From Clostridia bacterium (GTDB lineage: Bacteria > Bacillota > Clostridia > Lachnospirales > CAG-274), in assembly GCA_030536675.1 (NCBI GenBank), contig JAUNPM010000081.1:1-7104 (forward strand): a DNA stretch of 7,104 nt, written 5' to 3'. Under the pieces are notes generated by a model, which was given only the letters and a program-made list of their open reading frames with translations, was not told the DNA's origin and ran no database searches. The translations under genes and the position numbers were made by a program. Within the stretch, counting starts at the first letter, position 1; every line of letters begins with the position of its first letter. Positions 1-5,672 of this stretch are shown here, piece by piece.

Positions 1-425
1 CCGGGGTGATAAAAGTCTGTGCATTTATAACAAAATTCAGCTATATCCGACAAAACAATAAATCCATGGGCAAAGCCTTCGGGTATGTAAAATTGTTTTT
101 TATTTTCATCGGAAAGCTCCACACCAAACCACTTACCGTATGTCTTTGACTGGCTTCTCAAATCCACGGCAACATCAAAAACAGTACCCTTAACAACTCT
201 CACAAGCTTACCTTGAGGATATTCCTTTTGGAAATGCAGTCCTCTCAAAACGCCTTTAACGGAACTTGATTGATTATCCTGAACAAACTCCATATTAAGT
301 CCTGCTTCTTCCATATCCCTTTTATTGTAGGTTTCCATAAAGTAGCCTCTTGCGTCACCGTGAACCGCAGGTTCAATTACGCAAAGCCCCTCTATATCAC
401 ACTTAGTAACTTTTATCTGTCCCAT
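1..425 (-). CDS. rfbC: dTDP-4-dehydrorhamnose 3,5-epimerase, partial (3' end beyond window)
   Basis: This enzyme (RfbC/RmlC) epimerises C3 and C5 of dTDP-4-keto-6-deoxyglucose, the third step of cytoplasmic dTDP-L-rhamnose synthesis. The first 141 codons are present, starting MGQIKVTKCDIEGL; the family is usually about 180-190 residues, so roughly the last 45 are missing at the left edge. The cupin core is clear: VLRGLHFQ at 59-66 holds the catalytic His64, Lys73 lies in QGKLVRVVKG, IPEGFAHGF is at 114-122 with His120, and Tyr133 sits where the family has its catalytic tyrosine. The Asp that partners the catalytic His lies beyond the window. It is the last visible gene of rfbABDC and starts 5 bp after the rfbD stop. 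Its SD (AAAGGAG) is formed by the last codons of rfbD, which suggests translational coupling. Identity is secure from motifs and context. Confidence 0.96.
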   Translation of the reverse strand, partial: MGQIKVTKCDIEGLCVIEPAVHGDARGYFMETYNKRDMEEAGLNMEFVQDNQSSSVKGVLRGLHFQKEYPQGKLVRVVKGTVFDVAVDLRSQSKTYGKWFGVELSDENKKQFYIPEGFAHGFIVLSDIAEFCYKCTDFYHP

Positions 426-430
426 TTGTA

Positions 431-1291
431 TTACTCCTTTATTTCATATAAATATCTTTTAAGAGCATCCTTCCAATCAGGCAAGGGTTCAAATCCCATT
501 TTTATGATTTTACTTTTATCAAGTCTGCTGTTATATGGTCTTGCTGCCTTTGACAATCCATATTCCTCCGTTGTTACCGGTACGACCTTTGTATCATAGC
601 CCGCCTGTTTAAAAATTTCACAGGCAAAGTCATACCAAGATATATAACCGCCCTCATTTGTCACATTATAATATCCGTACTTTTCACTTTCAACCATATC
701 CACAAGAAGCCTTGCAAGGTCATAAGTATAAGTAGGTGTACCTATTTGGTCATTTACAACTCTTACCGTATCATATTTTTTACCAATGTTAAGCATAGTC
801 TTTATGAAATTATTTCCGTTTTTGCCAAACACCCATGCTATTCTTACAATAAAATACTTATCGGTAAGTTCTCTTACGGCAAGCTCACCTTGAAGCTTTG
901 TTCTTCCGTATACATTTAAAGGACTGTAGTTTGTGCAATCAGGATCCCAAGGCTCTTCACCCTGTCCATCGAAAACATAATCGGTACTTATGTATATTAT
1001 CTTAATATCAAGTTCTTTGCATACCTTTGCTATATTTCTTGTTCCGTCAGCATTTACTGCACTTACCTTAGGTATGTTTTCTTCATCTTCCGCAGCATCT
1101 ACAGCCGTCCACGCAGCACAATGTATCACTGCATCAGGCTTTGCTTCCTTTATAACTTTTTCAACAGACTTACTGTCGGTTATATCCATTTCTTCAATAT
1201 CTACACCTATTGGAGTATGACCTCTTTTTTCAAGCTCATTTACAGTGTCATATCCAAGCTGTCCCTTTACGCCTGTAACCAATACTCTCAT
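431..1291 (-). CDS. rfbD: dTDP-4-dehydrorhamnose reductase
   Basis: RfbD/RmlD is an NAD(P)H-dependent reductase that makes dTDP-L-rhamnose from dTDP-4-keto-L-rhamnose, the last pathway step. The 286-residue product is a complete short-chain dehydrogenase of normal family length. Visible motifs are the Rossmann GVKGQLG at 7-13, STDYVFDG at 102-109 with the catalytic Thr/Ser region, the catalytic pair Tyr128 and Lys132 in YGRTK, DQIGTPTYT at 181-189, and the C-terminal substrate motif RPYNSRLD at 251-258. The ATG is preceded by GGAGG about 6 nt upstream. It lies 56 bp downstream of rfbB and 5 bp before rfbC, in the same direction, so it belongs to the rfbABDC operon. Its final codons carry the rfbC ribosome binding site. 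Confidence 0.97.
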   Translation of the reverse strand: MRVLVTGVKGQLGYDTVNELEKRGHTPIGVDIEEMDITDSKSVEKVIKEAKPDAVIHCAAWTAVDAAEDEENIPKVSAVNADGTRNIAKVCKELDIKIIYISTDYVFDGQGEEPWDPDCTNYSPLNVYGRTKLQGELAVRELTDKYFIVRIAWVFGKNGNNFIKTMLNIGKKYDTVRVVNDQIGTPTYTYDLARLLVDMVESEKYGYYNVTNEGGYISWYDFACEIFKQAGYDTKVVPVTTEEYGLSKAARPYNSRLDKSKIIKMGFEPLPDWKDALKRYLYEIKE

Positions 1292-1312
1292 TTTACGCCT
1301 CCGATTATATAA

Positions 1313-1337
1313 TTTACAGAAAACACTGCATTGTAAA
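1313..1337. repeat. Short inverted repeat in the rfbB-rfbD gap
   Basis: TTTACA (1313-1318) and TGTAAA (1332-1337) are perfect 6-bp inverted arms with a 13-nt loop, inside the 56-bp gap between rfbB and rfbD. This is the only gap of real size within the operon. There is no adjacent U-tract, so it does not look like a terminator. It could be a weak mRNA hairpin affecting stability between the two cistrons, or chance in AT-rich DNA. Confidence 0.25.
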
Positions 1338-1347
1338 GCACATTGAT

Positions 1348-2367
1348 CTATCTGTTACCATACATTTTTTCGTAGTAATTCTTATATTCGCCTGAAATAA
1401 TGGTTTCCCACCATTCCTTATTATCAAGATACCACTTTATTGTTTTCTTTATACCATCGGCAAACTTTGTTTCAGGCAGCCAGCCCAATTCATTATGAAT
1501 TTTTGTGGGATCAATAGCATATCTCATATCGTGACCTTTCCTGTCTGCAACATAAGTAATAAGGCTTTCAGGCTTATTCAATTCTTTACAAATTATTTTT
1601 ACAATATCGATATTTGCCATTTCATTGTGTCCGCCTATATTATACACTTCACCTGTTTTTCCCTTGTGTATAATAAGATCTATAGCCTTGCAGTGGTCTT
1701 CCACATAAAGCCAATCCCTTACATTTTCCCCCTTGCCGTACACAGGCAGGGGCTTATCGTTTAAAGCATTTGCTATCATAAGAGGTATAAGTTTTTCGGG
1801 AAAATGGTAAGGTCCGTAATTATTTGAACACCTTGATATAGTAACAGGAAGTCCAAATGTCCTGTAATAAGCAAGAACAAGCAGATCCGCAGATGCTTTT
1901 GATGCACTGTAAGGGCTTGAGGTATGGATCGGTGTTTCTTCCGTAAAGAACAAATCAGGTCTGTCAAGAGGCAAATCACCGTAAACCTCATCTGTAGAAA
2001 CCTGGTGGTATCTTGTTATGCCATACTTTCTGCAAGCGTCCATCATAACCTGAGTACCCATTATATTTGTTTCAAGAAAAACAGATGGATTTTCTATGGA
2101 ACGGTCAACGTGGCTCTCAGCAGCAAAATTAACTACAATATCAGGCTTTTCTTCTTCAAAAAGTTTATATACAGCTTCTCTGTCTGTAATACTCTCCTTT
2201 ACAAATCTGAAGTTAGGATTATCCATAACAGATTTAAGCGTTGAAAGATTACCTGCATATGTAAGACAATCCAAGCATACAATTCTGTAATCGGGATACT
2301 TATTCAGCATATGAAAAATAAAGTTACTTCCAATAAACCCGGCTCCGCCGGTCACAATAATAGTCAT
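1348..2367 (-). CDS. rfbB: dTDP-glucose 4,6-dehydratase
   Basis: RfbB/RmlB converts dTDP-glucose to dTDP-4-keto-6-deoxyglucose with tightly bound NAD+, the second step towards dTDP-L-rhamnose. The 339-residue protein is full length for the family. It shows the NAD-binding GGAGFIG at 7-13 and Asp33 at the end of the second beta strand. The dehydratase signature STDEVYG at 124-130 supplies Asp126 and Glu127, YSASK at 153-157 supplies Tyr153 and Lys157, and the substrate segments NNYGPYHFPEKLIP (182-195) and NVRDWLYVEDH (215-225) follow. The ATG has an AAGGAG site 6 nt upstream. It lies 30 bp after rfbA and ends in TAG, 56 bp before rfbD. The DEVYG pair separates it from UDP-glucose 4-epimerases of the same fold. 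Confidence 0.98.
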   Translation of the reverse strand: MTIIVTGGAGFIGSNFIFHMLNKYPDYRIVCLDCLTYAGNLSTLKSVMDNPNFRFVKESITDREAVYKLFEEEKPDIVVNFAAESHVDRSIENPSVFLETNIMGTQVMMDACRKYGITRYHQVSTDEVYGDLPLDRPDLFFTEETPIHTSSPYSASKASADLLVLAYYRTFGLPVTISRCSNNYGPYHFPEKLIPLMIANALNDKPLPVYGKGENVRDWLYVEDHCKAIDLIIHKGKTGEVYNIGGHNEMANIDIVKIICKELNKPESLITYVADRKGHDMRYAIDPTKIHNELGWLPETKFADGIKKTIKWYLDNKEWWETIISGEYKNYYEKMYGNR

Positions 2368-2397
2368 ATTTATCTCCTTAAAATTTTCTCATATTTA

Positions 2398-3276
2398 TTA
2401 ATATAAATACTTTCCGTCATAAACCTTCTTTAAATGCTGTCCGTAAGCGGACTTTCCGTAAAGCTTGGCAGCTTCAAGCAGCTTTTCTTTGTCTATCCAA
2501 CCGTTTCTGTAGGCAATTTCTTCTATTGCGGAAATCATAATGCCCTGTCTGTCCTCAATTACCTTTACAAATTCAGCAGCCTCATTTAAAGCGTCAACGG
2601 TACCCGTATCAAGCCATGCAAATCCTCTGCCCAATGTTACAACATCAAGAGAGCCTTCTTCAAGATACATCTTATTAAGATCCGTTATTTCAAGCTCTCC
2701 TCTTTGAGAGGGCTTAACATTTTTAGCTTTTTCAACAACAGTATTGTCATAAAAATACAAGCCCGTTACACAATAATTTGACTTGGGATTTTCCGGTTTT
2801 TCTTCTATTGAAACCGCTTTCCCCTTTTCATCAAATTCCACTATTCCGAATCTTTCCGGATCTTCAACATAATAGCCGAATACGGTAGCTCCCTTTTCCT
2901 TTAATGCCGCTTTTTTAAGTATTTTTCCAAATCCGTTGCCGTAAAAAATATTATCACCCAAAACCATAGCACAGCTGTCGTTTCCTATAAATTCTTCACC
3001 TATTAAAAATGCCTGCGCAAGTCCATCTGGACTTGGCTGGACCTTATAACTTAAATTTATACCAAAATTGGAACCGTCACCTAAAAGCCTTTCAAAATTA
3101 GGCAGATCAACGGGAGTTGATATTATCAGTATATCCTTTATTCCCGCAAGCATAAGCGTTGACAGGGGATAATATATCATAGGCTTGTCGTAAACAGGCA
3201 AAAGCTGTTTACTTGTTACCATTGTCAAAGGATAAAGTCTTGTGCCCGATCCTCCGGCTAAAATAATTCCCTTCAA
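2398..3276 (-). CDS. rfbA: Glucose-1-phosphate thymidylyltransferase (TTG start)
   Basis: RfbA/RmlA joins dTTP and glucose-1-phosphate to give dTDP-glucose, the committed and usually feedback-inhibited step of dTDP-rhamnose synthesis. The 292-residue product has the nucleotidyltransferase signature GGSGTRLYPLT at 8-18, SKQLLPVYDKPMIYYPLS at 22-39, the metal-binding Asp108 in LGDN, EEKP at 158-161, and Asp223 in WLDTGT. I place the start at TTG (3276-3274), giving the family-typical MKGIILAGGSGTR. An upstream in-frame GTG at 3285-3283 would add three residues, but it lies inside the ribosome binding site and has none of its own. This is the first gene of the rfb operon, behind its own promoter and a leader of about 115 nt. 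Length and motifs match the family; only the exact start is inferred. Confidence 0.97.
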   Translation of the reverse strand: MKGIILAGGSGTRLYPLTMVTSKQLLPVYDKPMIYYPLSTLMLAGIKDILIISTPVDLPNFERLLGDGSNFGINLSYKVQPSPDGLAQAFLIGEEFIGNDSCAMVLGDNIFYGNGFGKILKKAALKEKGATVFGYYVEDPERFGIVEFDEKGKAVSIEEKPENPKSNYCVTGLYFYDNTVVEKAKNVKPSQRGELEITDLNKMYLEEGSLDVVTLGRGFAWLDTGTVDALNEAAEFVKVIEDRQGIMISAIEEIAYRNGWIDKEKLLEAAKLYGKSAYGQHLKKVYDGKYLY

Positions 3277-3280
3277 GTTT

Positions 3281-3288
3281 ATCACCTC
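3281..3288 (-). promoter_or_regulatory. Ribosome binding site that fixes the rfbA TTG start
   Basis: On the minus strand this reads GAGGTGAT, an 8-nt match to the 16S anti-SD tail (AUCACCUC). It ends 4 nt before TTG at 3276, with 8 nt between the GAGG core and the start, which is good spacing. The competing GTG at 3285-3283 is part of this site and cannot be served by it. Confidence 0.85.
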
Positions 3289-3300
3289 ATAATTTAATTT

Positions 3301-3341
3301 ATGTATATAGTAACTTTACGTTGTTTTACGCAAATATACAT
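3301..3341 (-). promoter_or_regulatory. Hairpin-forming element in the rfbA leader
   Basis: Perfect 8-bp inverted arms ATGTATAT (3301-3308) and ATATACAT (3334-3341) enclose a second pairing, GTAA (3310-3313) with TTAC (3326-3329), making an interrupted hairpin just upstream of the rfbA ribosome binding site. The enclosed DNA also carries TTTACG twice (3315-3320 and 3325-3330), 10 bp apart, one helical turn. No U-tract follows, so it is not an obvious terminator or attenuator. It could be an mRNA structure, a protein site or chance in AT-rich DNA; it matches no riboswitch class I know. Confidence 0.4.
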
Positions 3342-3398
3342 CATAGACTAACAATTACCTATTATAAACAAAGCTCCCATTTTTTCATTACAGCTTAT

Positions 3399-3427
3399 AG
3401 TATAGCACATTTCAAAAAAAAATCCAA
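3399..3427 (-). promoter_or_regulatory. Promoter of the rfbABDC operon
   Basis: On the minus strand TTGGAT (3427-3422) is followed by a 17-bp spacer and TATACT (3404-3399), with TG one base before the -10 (TGCTATACT), an extended -10. Transcription should start near 3391, giving a leader of about 115 nt before rfbA. Eight of the 17 spacer bases are T in one run. A perfect TATAAT at 3366-3361 could be a second -10 but lacks a good -35. The upstream T8 tract at 3447-3440 may act as an UP-like element. Inferred from motifs only. Confidence 0.7.
3414..3422. repeat. Homopolymer A9/T9 tract in the rfb promoter spacer
   Basis: Nine consecutive A on the plus strand (T on the transcribed sense) lie between the -35 and -10 boxes, eight of them within the spacer. 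A second run of eight lies at 3440-3447, just upstream of the -35. Runs of this length are prone to slipped-strand length change, which here would alter promoter spacing. AT-rich intergenic DNA makes a chance run plausible. Confidence 0.6.
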
Positions 3428-3508
3428 CTATTTATTTGCAAAAAAAATCATTTCGTCAAATACGGTTAAAACTAAAAACGTAACAATAATTTATTATTAA
3501 AAATCAAC

Positions 3509-3547
3509 AAAAAAGGTATTTCATATTATAAATACGAAATACCCTTT
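3509..3547 (-). terminator. Intrinsic terminator of the yceD-rpmF unit
   Basis: On the minus strand AAAGGGTATTTC (3547-3536) pairs with GAAATACCTTTT (3522-3511) in a 12-bp stem with one G-U pair. The 13-nt loop can extend the stem by five more pairs (first a G-U), leaving a 3-nt TAT loop. The T-run at 3514-3509 overlaps the end of the stem and continues 3'. The hairpin begins 15 nt after the rpmF stop and separates that unit from the rfb promoter. The stem is AT-rich, so termination may be partial. Confidence 0.75.
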
Positions 3548-3562
3548 GATTTATACACTATA

Positions 3563-3745
3563 TTAGTCTACAGTCACAATTGTTTTTTTGTTGTAAGAAC
3601 CACAGCTCTTGCAAACTCTATGAGGCATCATAAGCTCTCCGCACTTACTGCATGCTACTAAAGTAGGAGTAGCGATCTTCCAGCTCTGAGCCTTTCTCTT
3701 ATCTCTCTTAGACTTAGACATCTTGCCCTTAGGACAAATTGACAT
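3563..3745 (-). CDS. rpmF: 50S ribosomal protein L32
   Basis: L32 is a small, basic protein of the large ribosomal subunit. The 60-residue product has the basic N-terminal segment MSKSKRDKRKAQSWK (9-23) and a complete zinc ribbon, CSKC at 32-35 and CKSC at 45-48, joined by the family motif MPHRVC. It is therefore the zinc-binding (C+) form. I start at the second ATG (3745-3743), giving MSICPKGK. The first ATG (3751-3749) lies only 3 nt from the GGAGG core, while the second lies at a normal 9 nt. It sits 26 bp after yceD in the classic yceD-rpmF pair and is followed by a terminator. In many bacteria plsX follows here; in this window it does not. Confidence 0.97.
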   Translation of the reverse strand: MSICPKGKMSKSKRDKRKAQSWKIATPTLVACSKCGELMMPHRVCKSCGSYNKKTIVTVD

Positions 3746-3752
3746 TTCCATA

Positions 3753-3761
3753 CACCTCCTT
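3753..3761 (-). promoter_or_regulatory. Ribosome binding site that decides the rpmF start
   Basis: The minus strand reads AAGGAGGTG, a near-perfect SD. Its GGAGG core is 3 nt from the upstream ATG but 9 nt from the next in-frame ATG, which favours the shorter 60-residue L32. Confidence 0.75.
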
Positions 3762-3771
3762 GATTACTGAA

Positions 3772-4248
3772 TTAATCATCATTAAAAAGATTTAACAACT
3801 TTTCAAATTGTGGATTAACATAACCCCTGTCACAGCCACAATCACCGTCATTTAAATTATGACCACACTTAGGGCATAAGCCCTTACAATCATCGGAACA
3901 CATAACCTGCATAGGCAAATTAAGTATGATGTTAGCTATGACAGCAGGTTTCAAATCGATTTTCTTATCCGAAAGCTCCCAAATCTCCTCTGAATCAGGT
4001 GTTTCCGAAAACACTTCATTCAAATCAAAATCAAGTTTGGTTTCAAAAGCCTTAAGACATAAGTCACAATTCAAATTCAAAACCGACTCTACCCTGCCCT
4101 CGACAATATAATCATTACCTTTGCGAAAGACTTCACCGTCAATTACCGCATAAATTTCGACCATACCGCCGCCTCTGGAAAGTTCCAAGTTCTCATTAAA
4201 ACTGAACTTTTCCCTTTTATCTGCAAGGTATTTAACATCAATAAGCAT
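3772..4248 (-). CDS. yceD: YceD/DUF177 family protein, 23S rRNA accumulation
   Basis: Members of this family (E. coli YceD) are needed for normal 23S rRNA accumulation and are almost always encoded next to rpmF, as here. The 158-residue product has the expected layout: an N-terminal beta-rich half, CDLC at 61-64, an acidic middle, and a C-terminal cysteine cluster (C117, C121, C125, C128, then C137 and C139) with the typical CKGLCPKCGHNLN, probably metal-binding. The longest open frame reaches 4416, but the ATG at 4248-4246 is preferred: AGGAG lies 7 nt upstream, the protein then has the normal family length, and the upstream 56 codons run through the promoter and leader hairpins. It is first in a two-gene unit with rpmF. 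Family assignment is firm; the biochemical role is inferred from homologues. Confidence 0.93.
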   Translation of the reverse strand: MLIDVKYLADKREKFSFNENLELSRGGGMVEIYAVIDGEVFRKGNDYIVEGRVESVLNLNCDLCLKAFETKLDFDLNEVFSETPDSEEIWELSDKKIDLKPAVIANIILNLPMQVMCSDDCKGLCPKCGHNLNDGDCGCDRGYVNPQFEKLLNLFNDD

Positions 4249-4256
4249 AAAAACAC

Positions 4257-4313
4257 TCCTGTTCCGCAGGAATAGTCTGCCTATTCCGTAAAACCGAAGA
4301 ATACAATTCTTCG
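4257..4313 (-). promoter_or_regulatory. Structured leader of yceD-rpmF with a possible SD-sequestering hairpin
   Basis: The leader of about 75 nt can form three hairpins on the minus-strand RNA. H1 (4313-4295) is a perfect 8-bp stem, CGAAGAAT with ATTCTTCG, loop of 3. H2 (4287-4269) is GGAATAG with CTATTCC, 7 bp, loop of 5. H3 (4271-4257) is TCCTG with CAGGA, loop of 5, and takes up most of the yceD SD (AGGAG, 4260-4256). H2 and H3 share 4269-4271, so they cannot both be fully formed. This geometry could switch translation, but no ligand or protein is identified and it is not a leader class I recognise. Confidence 0.5.
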
Positions 4314-4330
4314 ACAACACATCAAATGAT

Positions 4331-4359
4331 ATTATATCATTATGCTTATGCTTTGTCAA
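4331..4359 (-). promoter_or_regulatory. Consensus promoter of yceD-rpmF
   Basis: The minus strand carries a perfect TTGACA (4359-4354), a 17-bp spacer and a perfect TATAAT (4336-4331), with TG one base before the -10. This is as strong as a vegetative sigma-A promoter gets and fits a ribosomal protein unit. The start is expected near 4324, 75 nt before yceD. It begins just downstream of the ackA terminator. Confidence 0.9.
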
Positions 4360-4383
4360 GAATTTTTTAAATAAATATAAGCC

Positions 4384-4431
4384 AAAAAACAGAATAGGAG
4401 TCGATATTAAAAACAACTCCCGTTCCGTTTT
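4384..4431 (-). terminator. Intrinsic terminator of pta-ackA
   Basis: On the minus strand AAAACGGAACGGGAGTTG (4431-4414) pairs with CGACTCCTATTCTGTTTT (4403-4386) around a 10-nt loop. The 18-position stem has one C-A mismatch and a few G-U pairs. A run of six T (4389-4384) completes it. It begins 25 nt after the ackA stop and precedes the yceD promoter. Confidence 0.9.
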
Positions 4432-4456
4432 ATTTAAACATTATTGAAAGCACAAA

Positions 4457-5650
4457 TTATTTACTTAACAATTCCATTGTATCCTGAGCAATCATTAATT
4501 CCTCATCTGTAGGTATTATAAATGTCTTAACTGAGCTTCCCTCGCCTGTAAAGTCAATGTCTTCACCACGGAGCTTATTCTTTTCAGCGTCGATCTTAAC
4601 TCCAAGGCATTCAAGATATTCACATATAGCAGCTCTGTGACCGCCATTGTTCTCACCTATACCTGCCGTAAACACAATAGCGTCGCAACCGCCTAAAGCT
4701 ACATAATAAGCACCGATAAACTTAGCGATCTGATATCTGAACATATCAAGAGCAAGTTTACATCTTTCATCGCCCTCATTCATACCTTCTTCAACATCTC
4801 TGTAGTCGCTTGATCTTCCTGTTACGCCAAGAATACCTGACTTCTTATTCATAATAGTATCAATTTCATCGGGAGTAAGATTTTCCTTCTTCATTAAGTA
4901 AGGAACAATTGCAGGATCAATATCACCGCATCTTGTACCCATTTCAAAACCTGCCAACGGAGTAAGACCCATTGTTGTATCAATAACCTTACCGTCCTTA
5001 ACGGCAGCAATAGAAGAGCCGTTACCCAAGTGACAAGTAATAACCTTGCTGTGTTCAGGATTTCCAAGCATTTCAATAGCTCTCTTAGAAACATATCTGT
5101 GGCTTGTACCATGGAAACCATATCTTCTTACATCATACTTTTCATAGTACTCATAAGGAAGAGCATACATATAAGCCTTTGCAGGCATTGTCTGATGAAA
5201 AGCAGTATCAAACACGGCAATGTTAGGTACGCCCGGCATAAGTTTTTCACAAGCCTCAATACCCATAAGGTTAGCGGGATTGTGTAAAGGACCTAAATCA
5301 AAGCACTTTCTTACAACAGTCTTAACTTCCTCTGTAACTATACAGGACTTTGTAAAGTACTTGCTTCCGTGGAGCACTCTGTGTCCAACGCCGTTAATTT
5401 CATTAAGGCTTTCAATAACGCCGCACTCAGGATCAACAATCTTATCCATAACAAGCTTAATAGCCTCGTCATGATTAGCTAAAGGCTGTTCAAACACAAC
5501 CTTATCCTTGCCTGTAGGTCTGTGCTGAAGATTAGAGCCTTCAATACCTATTCTTTCAACAAGTCCCTTAGCAAGAACTTCATTGTTGTCCATATTATAT
5601 AACTGATATTTTAAAGATGAACTGCCGCAATTAATAACTAAAATTTTCAT
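4457..5650 (-). CDS. ackA: Acetate kinase
   Basis: AckA transfers phosphate from acetyl phosphate to ADP, giving acetate and ATP, and ends the fermentative acetate pathway in the cytoplasm. The 397-residue protein is full length. It has the N-terminal phosphate-binding signature VINCGSSSLKY (5-15, with Asn7), Arg91 in GHRVLHG, the catalytic Asp148 in VFDTAFHQ, His180 in YGFHGTSHRYVSKR (177-190), the adenosine segment CHLGNGSS (206-213), Arg240 in MGTRCGDIDP, FTAGIGENN (327-335), and Glu383/Glu384 near the C terminus. Residues 7, 91, 148 and 180 fall at the same numbers as in the Methanosarcina enzyme. The ATG has AAGGAG 6 nt upstream. It starts 22 bp after pta and is followed by a strong terminator, so pta-ackA is a two-gene operon. 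Confidence 0.98.
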   Translation of the reverse strand: MKILVINCGSSSLKYQLYNMDNNEVLAKGLVERIGIEGSNLQHRPTGKDKVVFEQPLANHDEAIKLVMDKIVDPECGVIESLNEINGVGHRVLHGSKYFTKSCIVTEEVKTVVRKCFDLGPLHNPANLMGIEACEKLMPGVPNIAVFDTAFHQTMPAKAYMYALPYEYYEKYDVRRYGFHGTSHRYVSKRAIEMLGNPEHSKVITCHLGNGSSIAAVKDGKVIDTTMGLTPLAGFEMGTRCGDIDPAIVPYLMKKENLTPDEIDTIMNKKSGILGVTGRSSDYRDVEEGMNEGDERCKLALDMFRYQIAKFIGAYYVALGGCDAIVFTAGIGENNGGHRAAICEYLECLGVKIDAEKNKLRGEDIDFTGEGSSVKTFIIPTDEELMIAQDTMELLSK

Positions 5651-5672
5651 ATTTTTCTCCTTAAATAATTTA

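Noticed and set aside
270..599. 109-residue plus-strand open frame
   Set aside because: It lies antisense across the rfbC start and rfbD end, has no recognisable family or SD, and both opposite genes are clearly real.
1298..1310. TATATAAT resembling a -10 box just before rfbD
   Set aside because: There is no -35 at proper distance, and the predicted start would fall within or after the rfbD ribosome binding site.
1924..2290. Plus-strand open frames within rfbB
   Set aside because: These are antisense shadows of a full-length conserved gene and show no coding signals of their own.
3282..3290. Two-codon open frame ATG AGG TGA overlapping the rfbA SD
   Set aside because: It has no ribosome binding site and is probably a by-product of the GAGGTGA sequence.
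3361..3390. Possible leader peptide MKKWELCL upstream of rfbA
   Set aside because: No SD precedes it, it has no run of regulatory codons, and no attenuator terminator follows.
3286..3562. Hidden small gene or RNA in the rfbA-rpmF gap
   Set aside because: Apart from the promoter, the leader hairpin and the rpmF terminator, the gap is AT-rich with no open frame carrying an SD and no recognisable RNA class.
4249..4416. N-terminal extension of YceD by 56 residues
   Set aside because: It would be translated from DNA holding the consensus promoter and leader hairpins, makes the protein too long for the family, and lacks an SD, whereas the internal ATG has AGGAG 7 nt upstream.
5030..5474. Two plus-strand open frames within ackA
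   Set aside because: They lie opposite a complete acetate kinase, overlap each other in different frames and resemble no protein family.
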